Source of the DNA: Dysidea avara
Lineage: Eukaryota > Porifera > Demospongiae > Dictyoceratida > Dysideidae
Direction of reading: 5' to 3'
Assembly (NCBI RefSeq): GCF_963678975.1
Contig: NC_089285.1
Span: 9,100,694-9,164,693, forward strand
DNA: 64,000 bases
In this document: piece after piece, positions 1 to 12,129 of the stretch
How positions within the stretch are numbered: position 1 is the stretch's first letter
How the letters are laid out: the number at the start of each line of letters is the position of its first letter
Made by a program: the position numbers and the translations under genes
Notes under the pieces: generated by a model
What the model was told of the DNA's origin: nothing
What the model saw: the letters and a program-made list of their open reading frames with translations, nothing else
Databases searched by the model: none

Positions 1-706
1 AGTCTTTGGTATTAAAGCCTCACACAATAGAACAGACTATAGTGAATTAATACAACAACCATTATAACTGTTACAAAAGAACAGACTATTAATAACTCAT
101 TCTCAAAGCAGTCACTATAATTATGCATACAAAAATGCAATTATAAAAAAAACCATCCTCAGATGATTGATCTATATATAGCTGCTGGGTAAACCAGTGG
201 CATTCATTATCACCCCTTACTGGCTTCAGTTCTGACAGGAGCTCATAAGTGCAGCAAGCCTTGTGACGCATTTATGAGCTCTTGGTTCTGAGCATACCCA
301 CTTATGTTTAAAAGTTTGTCGGCCATAGCGCACTTTCAAAAATGAAATTGGTTAATAGAAATCTGTGTACATAGAGTAAATTGTTAGCATATACTGTTAT
401 TGATCATGTACCTCATATGTGGTATGTAGATGTTACTGCATGGTAAAAAAAAAAAAAACAGTTAAGCTTTTGGGTGTACAAGTTTAGATTTGGCCTGTAA
501 TCATTATGTAATGCCAACATGGTTTTGGGTGGTTACACAAATCACCAACTTGACCAAGCCAAGATAAACACTTTGCTGCCTATCATTTTTATAGATAGGG
601 TTACACAACTATTTTGGGCTTGGCACTTCAATTAGCCATATTCTTGAGTGAAGTCATCCATTACTTGTGATGATGGAACAGAAATTATTAGTGGCTATGA
701 GTCTCT
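1..706. other. Non-coding flank upstream of the first gene
   Basis: No convincing coding frame is visible. A small inverted repeat (GAGCTCATAA at 239-248, its complement at 272-281) and an A-run near 447 are the only structures seen. The promoter of the following gene should lie here, but no clear core promoter motif can be named. Confidence 0.4.
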
Positions 707-3700
707 GTGAAACCAGCACATATAAAAAGAGTCATGCAACTAGATATGTATGATAGTTGTTCACAGGAAATGATTACGTGTCCTTTGTGTGCAGCTAGTG
801 CTGCTTCTGTTTCAATGCTTTTGACTCACATACGACTGGTCCATGCTTGTGATCCATGTTTTCATATGCAGTGTGGTTTGCAAGGCTGTCAAAGGACTTT
901 TCGTAACTTTTACACCTACCGAAATCATGTTTACTCAATGCATGGATTGGATAGTGACAACAGTACAAATAACACAATGGAGTTAGAAGCCACTGGTGAA
1001 AGTGTAGGTCTGTATGATATTTACACTGGTGATATTGAGCCAATGGTAATTGATGGTAGCAATCACACTGAAAGGGATCAGGTCTCTAATGAAGCAACAT
1101 TACAAGAAGACAGCTTATCTATCTCAAGCATAACAGGTATTACATGTACACAATGTATTATGATGTAACAACATACTCTGGGTACAATAGTATAGTGCAG
1201 TATATTATTCTGCAGATGGTGAATCCACAGATAATTCCAGAGTTGTCGCACTCTGGTTACTTAAATTAAAAGAAGTACATGGAATGCCTCAATCTGCAAT
1301 GAGCACAATCACAGAAGAAGTGCAGACTCTATTTGATAGTGTTATAGAAAACATAGGGTGTCAGATAGGGACAATGATGGATAGTACAGCAAATATGGCA
1401 GAAGCTAAACTACTGATACATCAACATCTCTATTCGGCTACCAGCAGGCTATTCAGAGGATTTCAAACACCAGCCCAACAACTCACATATTTTCGAGAGA
1501 ACTTTAATTTAGTTGTAAGTTCATTAAATTACAAAACAGAATGCTACGGCAGTGGTAGTGTATGTTTGCATTCATAACCACATTTAATACTGTATTACAC
1601 ACAACTGACACCAGAACATACAAATGAAAGTATTGTCGCTTAATCACTTACATACAGAGGCCAACAAAAATCAAGATGGGCACTAGAAGAATTCACCGTG
1701 GACACGGAAGGAAGCGTCGCTTGAAAGAAGTCACTGACACACTAGTTTATGTACCCTTGCTGAAGACGTTACAAATGTTACTTAAAGATGAGGGTATTTA
1801 TACTGAAGTATGCAACACGTAAAATATTATAGTGGTTGTAATTACTGCATGTGCTACCCAGGTCCAAAAAGGTCACACATCAACTACACCAGAAAGGCTG
1901 ACAGATTTTTGTGATGGAGCTCATTACTTTACACAGCCACTATTCAGTGAACACCCAACAGCACTACAAATTTTTTTATACTATGATGATGTTGAGGTGT
2001 GTAACCCGTTAGGTTCAAGTAAAGGAAAACATAAACTAGGTAATTATAAAATACACGTACTACCGATAATAGTGTCTTAATGAACATGGCTCCTTTTAGC
2101 TGCCTTTTACTTTGGACTGGGAAATATTACTCCAAGCAAGCGTTCTAAGCTAAAAGGAATACAACTTCTTGCTTTGTGCAAATCCAGGACACTGAAAAAG
2201 TATGGCATGAGTAAAGTAATTAAGCCAATAGTAGAGGACATTAAAAAATTGGTAAGGACAGTTTAAAGTCATTTCAATTTTAATTATATTCCACTTATAT
2301 AGGAAAATGGCTATGATCTTGTTACCTTCAATGGACCACAGAAAGTTTTTGGTTCACTTGCTGTTGTAATAGCTGACAATCCTGCCAGCACTGCTTTAGG
2401 TGGATTTAAAGAAAGTGCTAGTGCCCAACTACCTTGCCGTCATTGCTTAGGAACAGCAGAAGAAATCAAAATACATGTTAGCATATAAGTATATAGTGAT
2501 TTATATTCAGTAGAAACATTTATGTTCTTTATACCTCTAGTTTGATGAAGACCACTTTGAATTGCGAAGCAGTCATACACATGAGACACATTTACAAGCT
2601 ATTGATGATGACCCATCTCAGTCACGCGAATATGGAGTGAACAGCAGAAGCTTATTGATGGAAGTTTTACATTTTGATATTTGCAGTGGTGCACTAATTT
2701 GTGATATGATGCATGACTTATTAGAGGGAGTCTTGCAATACGAAACAAAACTAATGCTTATCAAATTAATTGAAAGGAACTACCTTACACTCGAAACTTT
2801 AAACAAGCACATTGAGTCTCTGGAATTACCCATTGGAACAGAATCTGATACGCCTGTACCAATTGAGAGAAAAACACTTTACTCAAATACAAGCCGATTG
2901 AACCAAAAAGGTAAATGAACACACACATAGCTGTATGCAAACTATACAAATGCATGTCGCATTATTTTGAAATTACATATTTAGAGGTGATATCAAAGGT
3001 TGGCGGCCAAGAAATGGCTGCAGTGATATCAATGGCATTTTATAATGTTATTTTATTTACCATGCCAGTTTACATGAACATCCCATGCACATAATTATAC
3101 AAATTACGCATGAAATTTTGCAGCAGTCCAAATGTGGACCTTTGCTCGTTATTTACCAATACTCACTGGACACTATATCCGAAGTGATGACAACTATTGG
3201 CACAATTTTCTTACTCTGCTGGAAATAACTGACTACCTAATGGCACCAAGTATTACAATAGATGAAACTGCGTATCTAAAAATATTAATAGAAGATCATC
3301 ATATAAGGTTTACACAGTTGTATCCAGATAAAAGTGTAATTCCAAAAATGCACTACCTGATTCATACTCCTAGACTCATATCCAAGTAAGCAAATATTAT
3401 ACTTGATTTAGCCATATGTATGCATGTGTACACCATAGGTTTGGACCACTCTCAAGGTTGTGGGCACTTAGATTTGAAGCAAAACATAAATATTTCAAAA
3501 AAATAGCTCAGCGCTTGGGAAATTACATTAATTTACCATGGACACTAGCAAATAGGCACCAAATGCTGCAGTGCTTTTACCACACAAGCCAGAAATCACT
3601 TTTCGAAGAAGAGAAAGAAGTTGGGCCAGGTAAATACATAGCTATAACTGATCACGATTGCCAGAATTGTAAATTCATAATGTTATGATCTTATATAAAC

Positions 3701-4203
3701 AAATACATACCCATCTATAATTTTGGTGAAACAGATGAATTCATAAATTATGTGTGTGGCACTTTATAGGGAGTCTTGTTGCAGAAAGAGACAGGCCCTT
3801 ATCACTAAGGGGGAATTCTGACTGTTTCAGGTAACCACAAACTTCAATTACCATGCAAACTTTATTACTTGCACACATACTTTGCAGAGCAAAGTGGATA
3901 AAACTTGCTGGACAGAAATATCAAACAAGCCATTTAATAATGATGGAAGCAGCAGATGGTGAATATCCCAAGTTTGCCAAAATTGAAAATATTTACATAT
4001 CAAACAGCAAGATTCTATTAGATTCCACTACCTATGAAACCATATCATATTGTAACCATTATCATTCTTATGAAGTTAAAGAGACATCCATATCACTACT
4101 TGTAGATATTGAAAAGCTACCTTATGTTTACACAGAAATTTTGCAGACTCAAAATAGCAAACATTTTGTGATAGTTAGATACCACATTGCAGAAAGTGTT
4201 TAG
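707..4203 (+). CDS. C2H2 zinc-finger, tnp2-like (CACTA/EnSpm-related) transposase-type protein, 11 exons
   Basis: My gene model joins exons 707-1136, 1216-1514, 1658-1807, 1862-2039, 2100-2251, 2303-2476, 2541-2910, 3124-3385, 3439-3629, 3770-3830 and 3888-4203. All introns are GT-AG with matching phases, giving 2,583 nt or 860 residues. The N-terminus has two C2H2 fingers (CPLC...H-x4-H and CGLQGC...H-x4-H). The middle carries the motif YYDDVEVCNPLGS, a CRHC pair (residues about 450) and DMMHDLLEGV, which resembles the D-x-MH-x-x-LEGV motif of tnp2/EnSpm transposases. The C-terminal part has RFEAKHKYFK and a RAKW-type domain. The family is common in invertebrates and fish as an uncharacterised transposon-like protein. 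The frame has no stops or frameshifts, so the copy may be active or domesticated. No terminal inverted repeats were found around it. The start could be the Met at 707 or a later one at 734. Confidence 0.75.
2984..3040. repeat. Copy of a short interspersed foldback-related repeat inside intron 7
   Basis: The segment GGCGGCCAAGAAATGGCTGC with flanking GTGATATCA is nearly identical to the arms of the foldback at 11,067-11,151, including a GATATCA-type flank. It lies between exon 7 and exon 8 of the transposase-like gene and is spliced out in the model. It is a dispersed repeat, not an exon, because joining to 3,124 keeps the family-consistent reading. Confidence 0.55.
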
Positions 4204-4766
4204 TCACAATTCATTTCTGTAAATTTGACTCCTGTGTTCATATTTTATTACAAAAATACTAAGTGCTTAACACGTGCAGCTTGGAAGTATGTGCTTGTAT
4301 GTGTAGTTGCATTTAGCAATGAATAACTAACCTTTCTACCTCAGTCTATCATCTGTATAATGATAAAGGTGTCATATTACACAAAGCAAATGAACTTGTT
4401 GTTGTAACCACAAGTATATGTAAGTGTTTCTAAATTCATGGGGAATGGTAGAGGGGTACAGTAATGCTGCGAGGAAGGACTTAAGTGTTTGAGAATGGAG
4501 GATATGGGTATAAATTATTATAATATCATCTCAGGAATCAGCTAAGATTCAGTTGCAGCCCTGCAAGTGTTTAACTTTCAGTTGGATAGCACAGCAGCCG
4601 CCAATTAAACACGATAGGATGGGTATATTTGCTCTATAGTATATTCATTTTGTTAAGTGTTATTTCACACCCAGTGCTGATTAAATACATGCTGTAATCT
4701 GCCCCAGTGGTGATGTATAAAAGAAGCAGAAATCACTGTTACCATGTCAGGATTTTTGCTGGAGTC

Positions 4767-6438
4767 ATGGACATTGCAAAGTGCACTGTGGATGAGTTGG
4801 AGGCTTTCCTTACTTCTAACCTGGAAGGAAGAGTTGAGTCTCCTGATTCTGTGGCTTCAGCCTTCAAACATCATAAAATCGACGGCTCAGCATTTTTGAA
4901 ATTATTGCCAGAAGAGATTCAGGAGATAGTGCCGATTATCGGAGAGAGAAAAGTTGTTACTTCTATTATTCATTCCAACCAAGAGTCTTCAGCTATCACA
5001 GTAAGCATGACTATACATGTGTATGTATATAACTATATCAATTTTATAGACAACAAAAGGTGCTGTCAAAAGGACTAACTCTGACTGGCACTCAAAATTC
5101 AAAATTCCTCAATTTTCAAGGAAAACATGTGAATCTATAGAGAAGTCCCAGATTGTGAAAGGAGTGCGTACAGAAATCATTACCACTATTGCATGGGAAA
5201 TATGGCAATTTACACAGTATCCAACCTCTGAGGACTATACAACTGTGTGCAAAATGCTGGTTCAAACACATCCTATACTGAAAGACACCATTGGAAATGG
5301 ATATGTAAGTTAGCACAAATTTATAAATAATAGCACGTATTTATGTAACTATATAGGGTTCGTGGAAGCTTCAACTTCGACAGAAGCTCAAGAATATGAG
5401 AAGACCTTCAGAAGCATCCAAAGGAGGGGGAAAGCGAAGAAGTGAATCAGATACAAGCACACAGGAGACAGATGAAAGTATTTCAGAGTCATTGCCTTCT
5501 GCTAAACGGAAGCGAACTGCACCTAGACTGACACCGCCACCAGAAGATGAAGCAATAACTTTGCAAGATTTGGAAAATGCTTTGCAAGAAGAGAATTGCG
5601 ATACTGGCTTTGTAAAAAAGGCTATGAAGAGTACTTACCAAGCTAGAAGAGCATGGTTGCTTCAAGAGTGTCCACCAGTACAAAAAGTACTGCAGAAGTT
5701 TCCAGTTCTTGAAACAAAAAAATATGTAAATATAGCGGCCACAAAATTGGTAATATTTATTATTAAACATTTTTTTATACAGATCATAAGGGAGATCAGA
5801 TATATATTAGAAGAATGCAGGGGCACAGATGAAATTGATGATGCAGGAAGCCAATTAGATATGCTGTCAAGCAAAGTATGGGTTCAAGCTAATTTAGAAG
5901 GCTGTACTTCTCAAACGATGAGTAGACTTCTTCAAAGTTTACCTGATGAAGGTAAAATCATTTTTTTTTCATTCATGTAATATTTTCTTATAGAGAATGT
6001 GAATGTGCAGGATGAAAATACTATAATTTTACTTAGTCAGCTCCTCGGACCTAAAACAAAACAAAAGATCTTTCACAAGATTGCTGTAAGTCTGTCTGCA
6101 CTAATGTTTGTATAGTGATTCATTGTATCTAATAGTTGGAAGATGAGATCAGTACAATAGATCAAAATGAGCCTTACATTGCTCGGACAAGTCCAGGGGA
6201 CTATTTCATTACAATAGAAAGGAGAAATGCCATGATATGTGTTTCATTTAAGGATGCTTTAATCAAAATGATCTGTTCATATTATGTATTTGATATTTGT
6301 TATCCTAAATCTTTGTACCCTATTTTAATTTTTGTTCAGCGATATATCCTAGGTATCAAAGACAAACAGAAAGTGCCTGATGTTGTTACTCGAGTACTGA
6401 CCAGTTTGGATCAGCATCAACCAAGTCCTGAACTGTAG
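4767..6438 (+). CDS. SAM-domain protein resembling SAMD3, 6 exons
   Basis: Exons 4767-5000, 5050-5304, 5357-5749, 5783-5951, 5994-6085 and 6136-6438 join with GT-AG introns and consistent phases into 1,446 nt (481 residues). Residues 1-70 look like a sterile alpha motif: CTVDELEAFL near the start and a helix around GSAFLKLLPEEI. Next comes a region with WHSKFKIPQFS and a segment around YPTSEDYTTVCKML, then GNGYGSWKLQLRQKLKNMRR, which matches the layout I know from SAMD3-like proteins. A basic, Ser-rich stretch (KRKRTAPRL) may be an NLS. The C-terminal part ends near YPKSLYPILIFVQRYIL. The function of this family is not well understood. The gene follows the transposase-like gene by about 560 bp on the same strand, and both frames are intact. 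An upstream in-frame Met at 4707 is possible. Confidence 0.7.
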
Positions 6439-7623
6439 TTTTATTTTGGATCAGCATCCTGAACTGTAGTTTTAGTTTGTTAGCTATATAGTACTGATGA
6501 CGAGTGCATTCTTCAGTGTGTATACTTTGTTCCATTATCATTATTATTATCAAGTTTACCAATTGGGCACTGGACAAATTCTGCTATCAGTAAAATTAAA
6601 CTATAGCTATAGTTGGATATTTTAAGATCGCCATGTAGTTCAGACTTTAATTTGAGCTACGAGATTCAGTTAAGCTTGTTTAAGTTACACAGGTCCTCGC
6701 ACAGCTAGGTCAGTGACTGGAAAGCATCAGTGCAAAAATACCTCGGATGTTAAAGGCCAATGCTCTACTGTATTGCTGGTGTTTTACATATAGCGACACA
6801 TACCCAGTGTGCATCAAACACAATGAACAAGTAGCTACTCACTTTTGGTAAAGGCATGCCTTTGGTAAATCACTGTGTGAGATGCAGAATAGTAGCTAGC
6901 TACTAGAGATTGAAATCACTGTAGCTCGCCGTATATTTGTTACCCCGTGAAAAGGTGAGAGGCTAATAAAATCTTGATTCTCTTTATCAGGCAATAATCA
7001 GCAGTTCGACCCTACCTCCCACGTGCAAACTTCGCGTGATCAAGTGGTTTTATAGTCGATTTCCGGTTGGTTCTTCACATCACATAGTACCACGTGCACA
7101 AAAAGTAACTACTGCAGGGCTGGCGGCGCAAGACAAGCTGTTTAAATGAAGGCAACTGATTTCATTGGCTACTTTCAAGCATATGATTTTAGTTCCGTGG
7201 TGTACTTCACGCGACAAGATTTCAAAATGGGCGGTAAATATGATGAAAGGTAACAACTTGATTACTGTATATAGTAACTGATATACTTCCAGCTTCTTCT
7301 AGCTATACTTCTAAGCTATACTTCGCTTCCAATGAGCCTGATGATAGACGAAGAATTGTTTGCGCGTAACTGAACACTCTTACTGAAGCCGGGGAGTAGT
7401 GAATCGAGTACTAGCATTTGGTGACGCACAGTCGTGGCAATGCAGTCTTTGATGCATTAATCAGATTCAGTTTAATTAAGGTGAGAGGCTATATTTAGAG
7501 CAGCTACAAGTGTGAGCCTTCCGCTGCACGCGGGTAAAGAAATAACAAATAAGGCACCGGTCCCCAAATGGTGATTGGAGTGTTCATTATACAAGTAGGT
7601 TGAAGTAGCTATAGCATTTCCAC
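6439..7623. other. Intergenic, no gene recognised
   Basis: No coding frame of note. A TATA-free stretch with CACGTG-like E-box sequences sits near 7,019 and 7,090, and a tiny ATG frame of eight codons followed by GTAACA at about 7,228 could be a lone first exon, but nothing downstream supports it. Confidence 0.3.
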
Positions 7624-8364
7624 TAGGGCTGGGAGATAGTATGAACATATCGAAATATTGGGATAGTATTGCTATAGGATATCGCCTATCGTTTGAAAAA
7701 TTACTATAGGACAGTAATTAACATGTACAAAGTGTATATTTAGCCGGTACCGGTTTGCAAACACTAACGGCTATTGTGCCGGCACTAATAGGTTGCCTCG
7801 AGCATTCAACTTTAGGGGATGCGAAAAGTAGTTCCTTAGCGTTAGGGGTAGGCTAGGGTTCAGCTTTGGTTTCTTCTTCACTCTTGTTCACTTCAGTCGG
7901 ATGTTTATAACGTAGAAACTAAATAACATGACTAGCTGCAGCACTGGTGGTATAATTGTTACAAACATTGCTTATGAGTACGGATGCCCGGGTTCGAACC
8001 CTCGCTTAGACAACTTTTTTTTTTCGCTTTCTTAGGTTTTTTGTACAAGTTTTTTTTTAATGCACGTAACATTCTAAGTATTATACCCTCCACTGCCGGC
8101 AAAACAGTGTAACCGGTACCGGCTCTATATAACCTGCCTAACATGTAAAAATATAACATGTAAAAATATGCAGATATAAATGCGAAATGATTTTTTGGGG
8201 AACAAGGAGCATCCTAAAATGGCTGTTTAGTCTCTTAGTCAAAAACATACCCATAAGTATATCCCTCCTTGCATCTCTCTTTGGCATGTTATAGGTAAAT
8301 TTTCACTATCGGCTATCGTGAACATCCGTTCGGACATTAAAAATTTCACTATCGCCCAGCCCTA
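7624..8364. mobile_element. MITE-like element with TAGGGCTGGG(C/A)GATAGT terminal repeats
   Basis: The left end TAGGGCTGGGAGATAGT is matched in inverted orientation by the right end near 8,350 (reads TAGGGCTGGGCGATAGT on the minus strand). Subterminal sequence is rich in CTATCG motifs. It is non-coding and contains the tRNA-like segment at 7,939-8,026. The family is related to the copy at 29,151-29,563. The superfamily is uncertain (TA-flanked or hAT-like). Confidence 0.6.
7939..8026 (+). repeat. tRNA-derived SINE-like segment
   Basis: A tRNA-like body has an A-box-like TGGTGGTATAATTG (7,945-7,958) and a near-consensus B box GGTTCGAACCC (about 7,991-8,001), followed by a T run (8,015-8,026) that would terminate Pol III. 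Acceptor-stem pairing is poor, so it is probably a SINE head or tRNA fossil rather than a working tRNA. It lies within a MITE. Confidence 0.5.
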
Positions 8365-9129
8365 ATTTCCACCACACAGGCTGTTAATGTGGCTAGTTAT
8401 CATGATTATAGATTAGCACCGTGGCTTCTACAAACATTCACCCCGCATTTCTCAGTGTGTTAGTATTATTAGCGCATTATGTGTAGAAGTTGTGTATATA
8501 ATTTTATATTCATTGCGGCATGCAATGTTTTACACAATAATTACCTGTTATTCAGGAATACCGGCGTGATTTCAAACTGTCAGTAGTAGACTAGTCTTCA
8601 ATTCACTCAAGGGGTGAGTGTATGATTACTGAGTATGAGTAAATGAGTTTAGTTATACTTATTTGTAAAGCTTGGAAGCTAATTAAGCCTATTAATTGGC
8701 CATGCTGTTGCTGCATTTAAAATGTAATATCCATAGCAAGATGCCATATTTAATTTTATTACATGAGCACGTTCTGTTCCAAAACTGCTAGTTAAACACA
8801 GGCTGAGGATTTTATTCAAATTTTGGGAGTAGGGTGCCAGACTACAAGAGTATTATTTACACTTCATGCATACTTAAGTGGCCAGTCTATATTAGAATAT
8901 ATTGACCGCAAGTGACTGTTCTATTAGAGTATCTCAATATTTAAGCCAATTTCATGCTTGCAATGTTTGAGGTGTAGCTAGCCATCTAAAAGAATTGTAC
9001 CTTCCCCTCCAAGTTAAATTTATAATACCTTAAATTCACCCTATCATCACACCCAATTCTTTTCACCACCTATTTTTCCCAAAATTATTCTGGCATAATA
9101 GACACATGTCTATGTAAGTCCATACTTTA
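8365..9129. other. Intergenic, no gene recognised
   Basis: AT-rich DNA without coding signal. It includes one copy of the recurring GACTGTTCTATTAGAGTATC motif at 8,914-8,933. Confidence 0.3.
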
Positions 9130-9776
9130 CAATTTAGATACCGCTTTTTACCGATACTTCCAATACCAGTACTTGTAGTGAAATCATCTGCCGATATCGA
9201 TGCTGATACCGATACTAAGCATTGCAGCATTGTGGATTATTAATTGCTTGGTCTGGGGTGGTTTTCTTGTAAGCTTATTAATTAAGTAATTAATTGCGTG
9301 GGCGGCCAATATTTCTTCAGTGCTTGTTACAGCTTTGCAACCAAACTTTTTCATGAAAAAACAAGCCAGGTAGTTATAAAACAGCTAAGCTAGCTTCTCA
9401 AGCAACAGTTTTAGTGCATGGGATTCCACACTCAGACACTTATAAGTGAACTAAATCTATTTACCCTATATACTACTGCAAACACCGTAAACTTACACAC
9501 TTTAGCTTCTTTTTGAGGAATAACTGCACTGTCATTAAATTTTAATCACAAAGGATTCATGTATACTCTAATTTATTAGAACACACACGAAGCAAGTGTA
9601 GCAATACTTGGAAAAGAGTAACAAAGGCTTTGTATTAGCTACTTTGTTAGCCCAACAAACTTATTGCTACTGGAAATTTAGTTAGTGATGGTTGAAGATA
9701 TAATAAACATGGTAAGTGTCTACTGGTGGTATCTGCAACTTTGTATTACCGATACCGATCTGATACCACCTCTACT
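9130..9776. mobile_element. Possible MITE with ACCGATAC-rich ends
   Basis: The left part (9,138-9,220) has several ACCGATAC/GATACCG motifs, and the right part (9,745-9,770) has the inverted pattern (ATTACCGATACCGATCTG). Both sides share CTTTAC near the edges. The exact ends and target duplication are not clear. Confidence 0.35.
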
Positions 9777-11040
9777 TTACATATATAGCTGTGCCATGGT
9801 GTGCGCCCTCATTGTATATGTTTATATTCACCGGAGTCTAAACCTGCCTGTTTATATTATTAAGACAGTGTGTGCATGAAATTTAAGCTCTGCTTTTCCC
9901 AGAAGTAGATCCTTGCAGTGGCCAATCTAGATGGGTTTCTGTGGTTTCGGTCGAAAATTAAATTTAGCTCAGTAGCAGTCTATAGCTAATTCAGTAGCTA
10001 TTTTATTGCTGTGTTGACAATTTATCATAGTAAACAACCCTATTGTCCTGCATTTTGGCTGTATGAATGCAATTGCACTTAACTAACATCCTTTATAGCT
10101 ATTGAATCCTCCTTTTCACCTACCATTTCATTAAAAGCAATTGAGATTTAAGACACACAATAATGTGTTTGTGTGGCCAAGGATTGCTGGTGCGGGTATG
10201 CAACAGAGAAGTGTGTATTATATACATGTACCAAGAGAATGAAACTTTCACACACACGTAAATCGGTCATGCTCGAATAGAAATAGACCATTTTGGTGTG
10301 GTAATCCCTCATGGTGGGACACCGTATATACCAAATTCGAGCTTAATCCATCCAGGCACCACTTCTTTTCGTAATACTTAGAATAACGTTGTGGCTCACA
10401 CATGCTTTATTTGATTTTCAGATTTAGCAAGACCATATTAAAGCGTATTTGCCCTTCAATTTTCGTACAGATTGCATAAAGTACAGGCAAGTTACACACA
10501 GTTTTCAAATAATTATAAGTGCAATTGTTGCGCACACTCACTGCATAAACTGCTTACGCAAACTGGCTGAAGTTTCTTGCAGACTCTCAAGGTACAAACC
10601 TTCTTTTACAGAGTGGAAATCAAATTAAAGATCAAGGAGATATAATGCAAAAACCAAACGCACAAGAATCGAGATCTTCTAATAGAACAGTCGATAGTGC
10701 GATTCATTGTCACTCCTACCACCTAAGTTGCCCATGTTGGTAAATTATCAATTAAGGTACAAACATTATGGAATGGACATCACCTTAAACATCAATGAGC
10801 TATAACATGAAAACCAAACATGTACATGCAACAATTGCATTTCAAGGCAATCTAATAGAGCAGTCATACAAAGAACATTCAACAAGTTACAAAAAATACA
10901 AACACATAAAAATGTAGCATCAAATCTAGTTCTTGTGTTTACCTGTAGAAAAATAAAAAAGATAAGCAAAACAAGCCCCAATATATAAATACAAAAGAAA
11001 TGATATCTACAGCTGTGATAAAGAACGCGGCCTTCCAAAA
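9777..11040. other. Intergenic with diverged tandem repeats
   Basis: No gene recognised. Two diverged copies of a segment of about 90 bp lie at about 10,610-10,697 and 10,780-10,870. Both include ATCAA-GA-ATATAA-GCAAAAACCAAAC-like sequence and end in CTAATAGA(A/G)CAGTC. Confidence 0.35.
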
Positions 11041-11066
11041 ATGGCTATAGCATGGAAAAGAAAGTT

Positions 11067-11151
11067 GGCGGCCAAGAAATGGCTGCAGTGATATTAATGC
11101 CAATTGTGTATTGATTGGCATTATTATTGCTACAGCCATTTCTTGGCCGCC
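11067..11151. repeat. Near-perfect 38-bp foldback (hairpin) repeat
   Basis: Arm 1 (11,067-11,104) begins GGCGGCCAAGAAATGGCTG. Arm 2 (11,114-11,151) is its complement with few mismatches, around a 9-bp loop. The outer flank ATTGATATCAC matches the copy at 2,984. It looks like a small MITE able to form a cruciform or RNA hairpin. Confidence 0.7.
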
Positions 11152-11540
11152 ACCATTGATATCACATCTTTCTCATACAAGCCTATTTGGGAAGGCCATG
11201 CTTCTTTTTTCACAGCTTGGCTGGTTTGGATTAAATACTCTAATAGAGCAGTCAAGTAACTACTCTATTAGAGCAATCAACAACTTGTGACTACTTTATA
11301 AGAATATTTTGTATATAAGTGCATGTGTGATTGCAGGTTGTTGTTCAAAATAAATGCTAACATGCCTGTTTTCACACATAGGATATACAGATGTGCTGAT
11401 GAAGAAACCAATTAACTATTAACATTTACTTGAAAAAGTGGACAGAATTACTTAATCTTAATTGATATCTGTTCTTTTGTGCATAAGAACAGCATTTAAA
11501 GTGTCTGCATGCATTCATGCATGCATGATTCCTGATCATG

Positions 11541-12000
11541 GTGCTCCAGATCACCTTTACAACACCTTTAAAGTGCAATGTAACACCTAATAGAGTGCTG
11601 CAGATACACCTTTACAACACCTTTAGGGGATTTCAAGTGCTATGTAACACCTAATTGAGTGCTGCAGATACACCTTTACAACACCCTTAGAGGATTTCAA
11701 GTGCTATGTTACACCTGATAGAGTGCTGCAGATACACCTTTACAACACCCTTAGGGGATTTCAAGTGCTATGTAACACCTAATAGAGTGCTGCTGATACA
11801 CCTTTACAACACCCTTAGGGGATTTCAAGTGCTATGTAACACCTAATTGAGCGCTGCAGATACACCTTTACAACACCCTTAAGGGATTTCAAGTGCTGCT
11901 GATACACCTTTACAACACCCTTAGGGGATTTCAAGTGCTATGTTACACCTGATGGAGTGCTGCAGATACACCTTTACAGTGCTGCAGATACGCTTTTACT
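11541..12000. repeat. 64-bp minisatellite, about 7 copies
   Basis: The unit contains GAGTGCTGCAGATACACC followed by TTTACAACACCCTTAGGGG and a linker ATTTCAAGTGCTATGTAACACC. Unit starts at 11,593, 11,657, 11,721, 11,785 and 11,849 give an exact 64-bp period. A truncated unit follows near 11,890, and degenerate copies extend to about 12,100. The units are very alike, so the array has been homogenised recently. Confidence 0.85.
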
Positions 12001-12129
12001 GGAGGGTTGGTGTTGTGGTAACACTAATGATGGTGTTGTACAACACCTGATAGAGTGTTGCAGAAGCACCTTTGTAACACCCATGGGGGGTTGTATTTAA
12101 ACATGCAACTGGACACCCCTTTTTGGTAT

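Noticed and set aside
7228-7251. Possible lone first exon (eight codons from ATG followed by GTAACA)
   Set aside because: No downstream exon continues the frame. A start codon with a chance donor is expected by accident in this much sequence.
1-7300. Terminal inverted repeats around the transposase-like and SAMD3-like gene pair
   Set aside because: I compared both flanks by eye and found no matching inverted ends. A systematic self-alignment of 1-700 against 6,439-7,600 would be needed.
11541-12000. CRISPR-like regularly spaced repeat
   Set aside because: The 64-bp unit repeats as a whole with no unique spacers, so it is a minisatellite in eukaryotic DNA.
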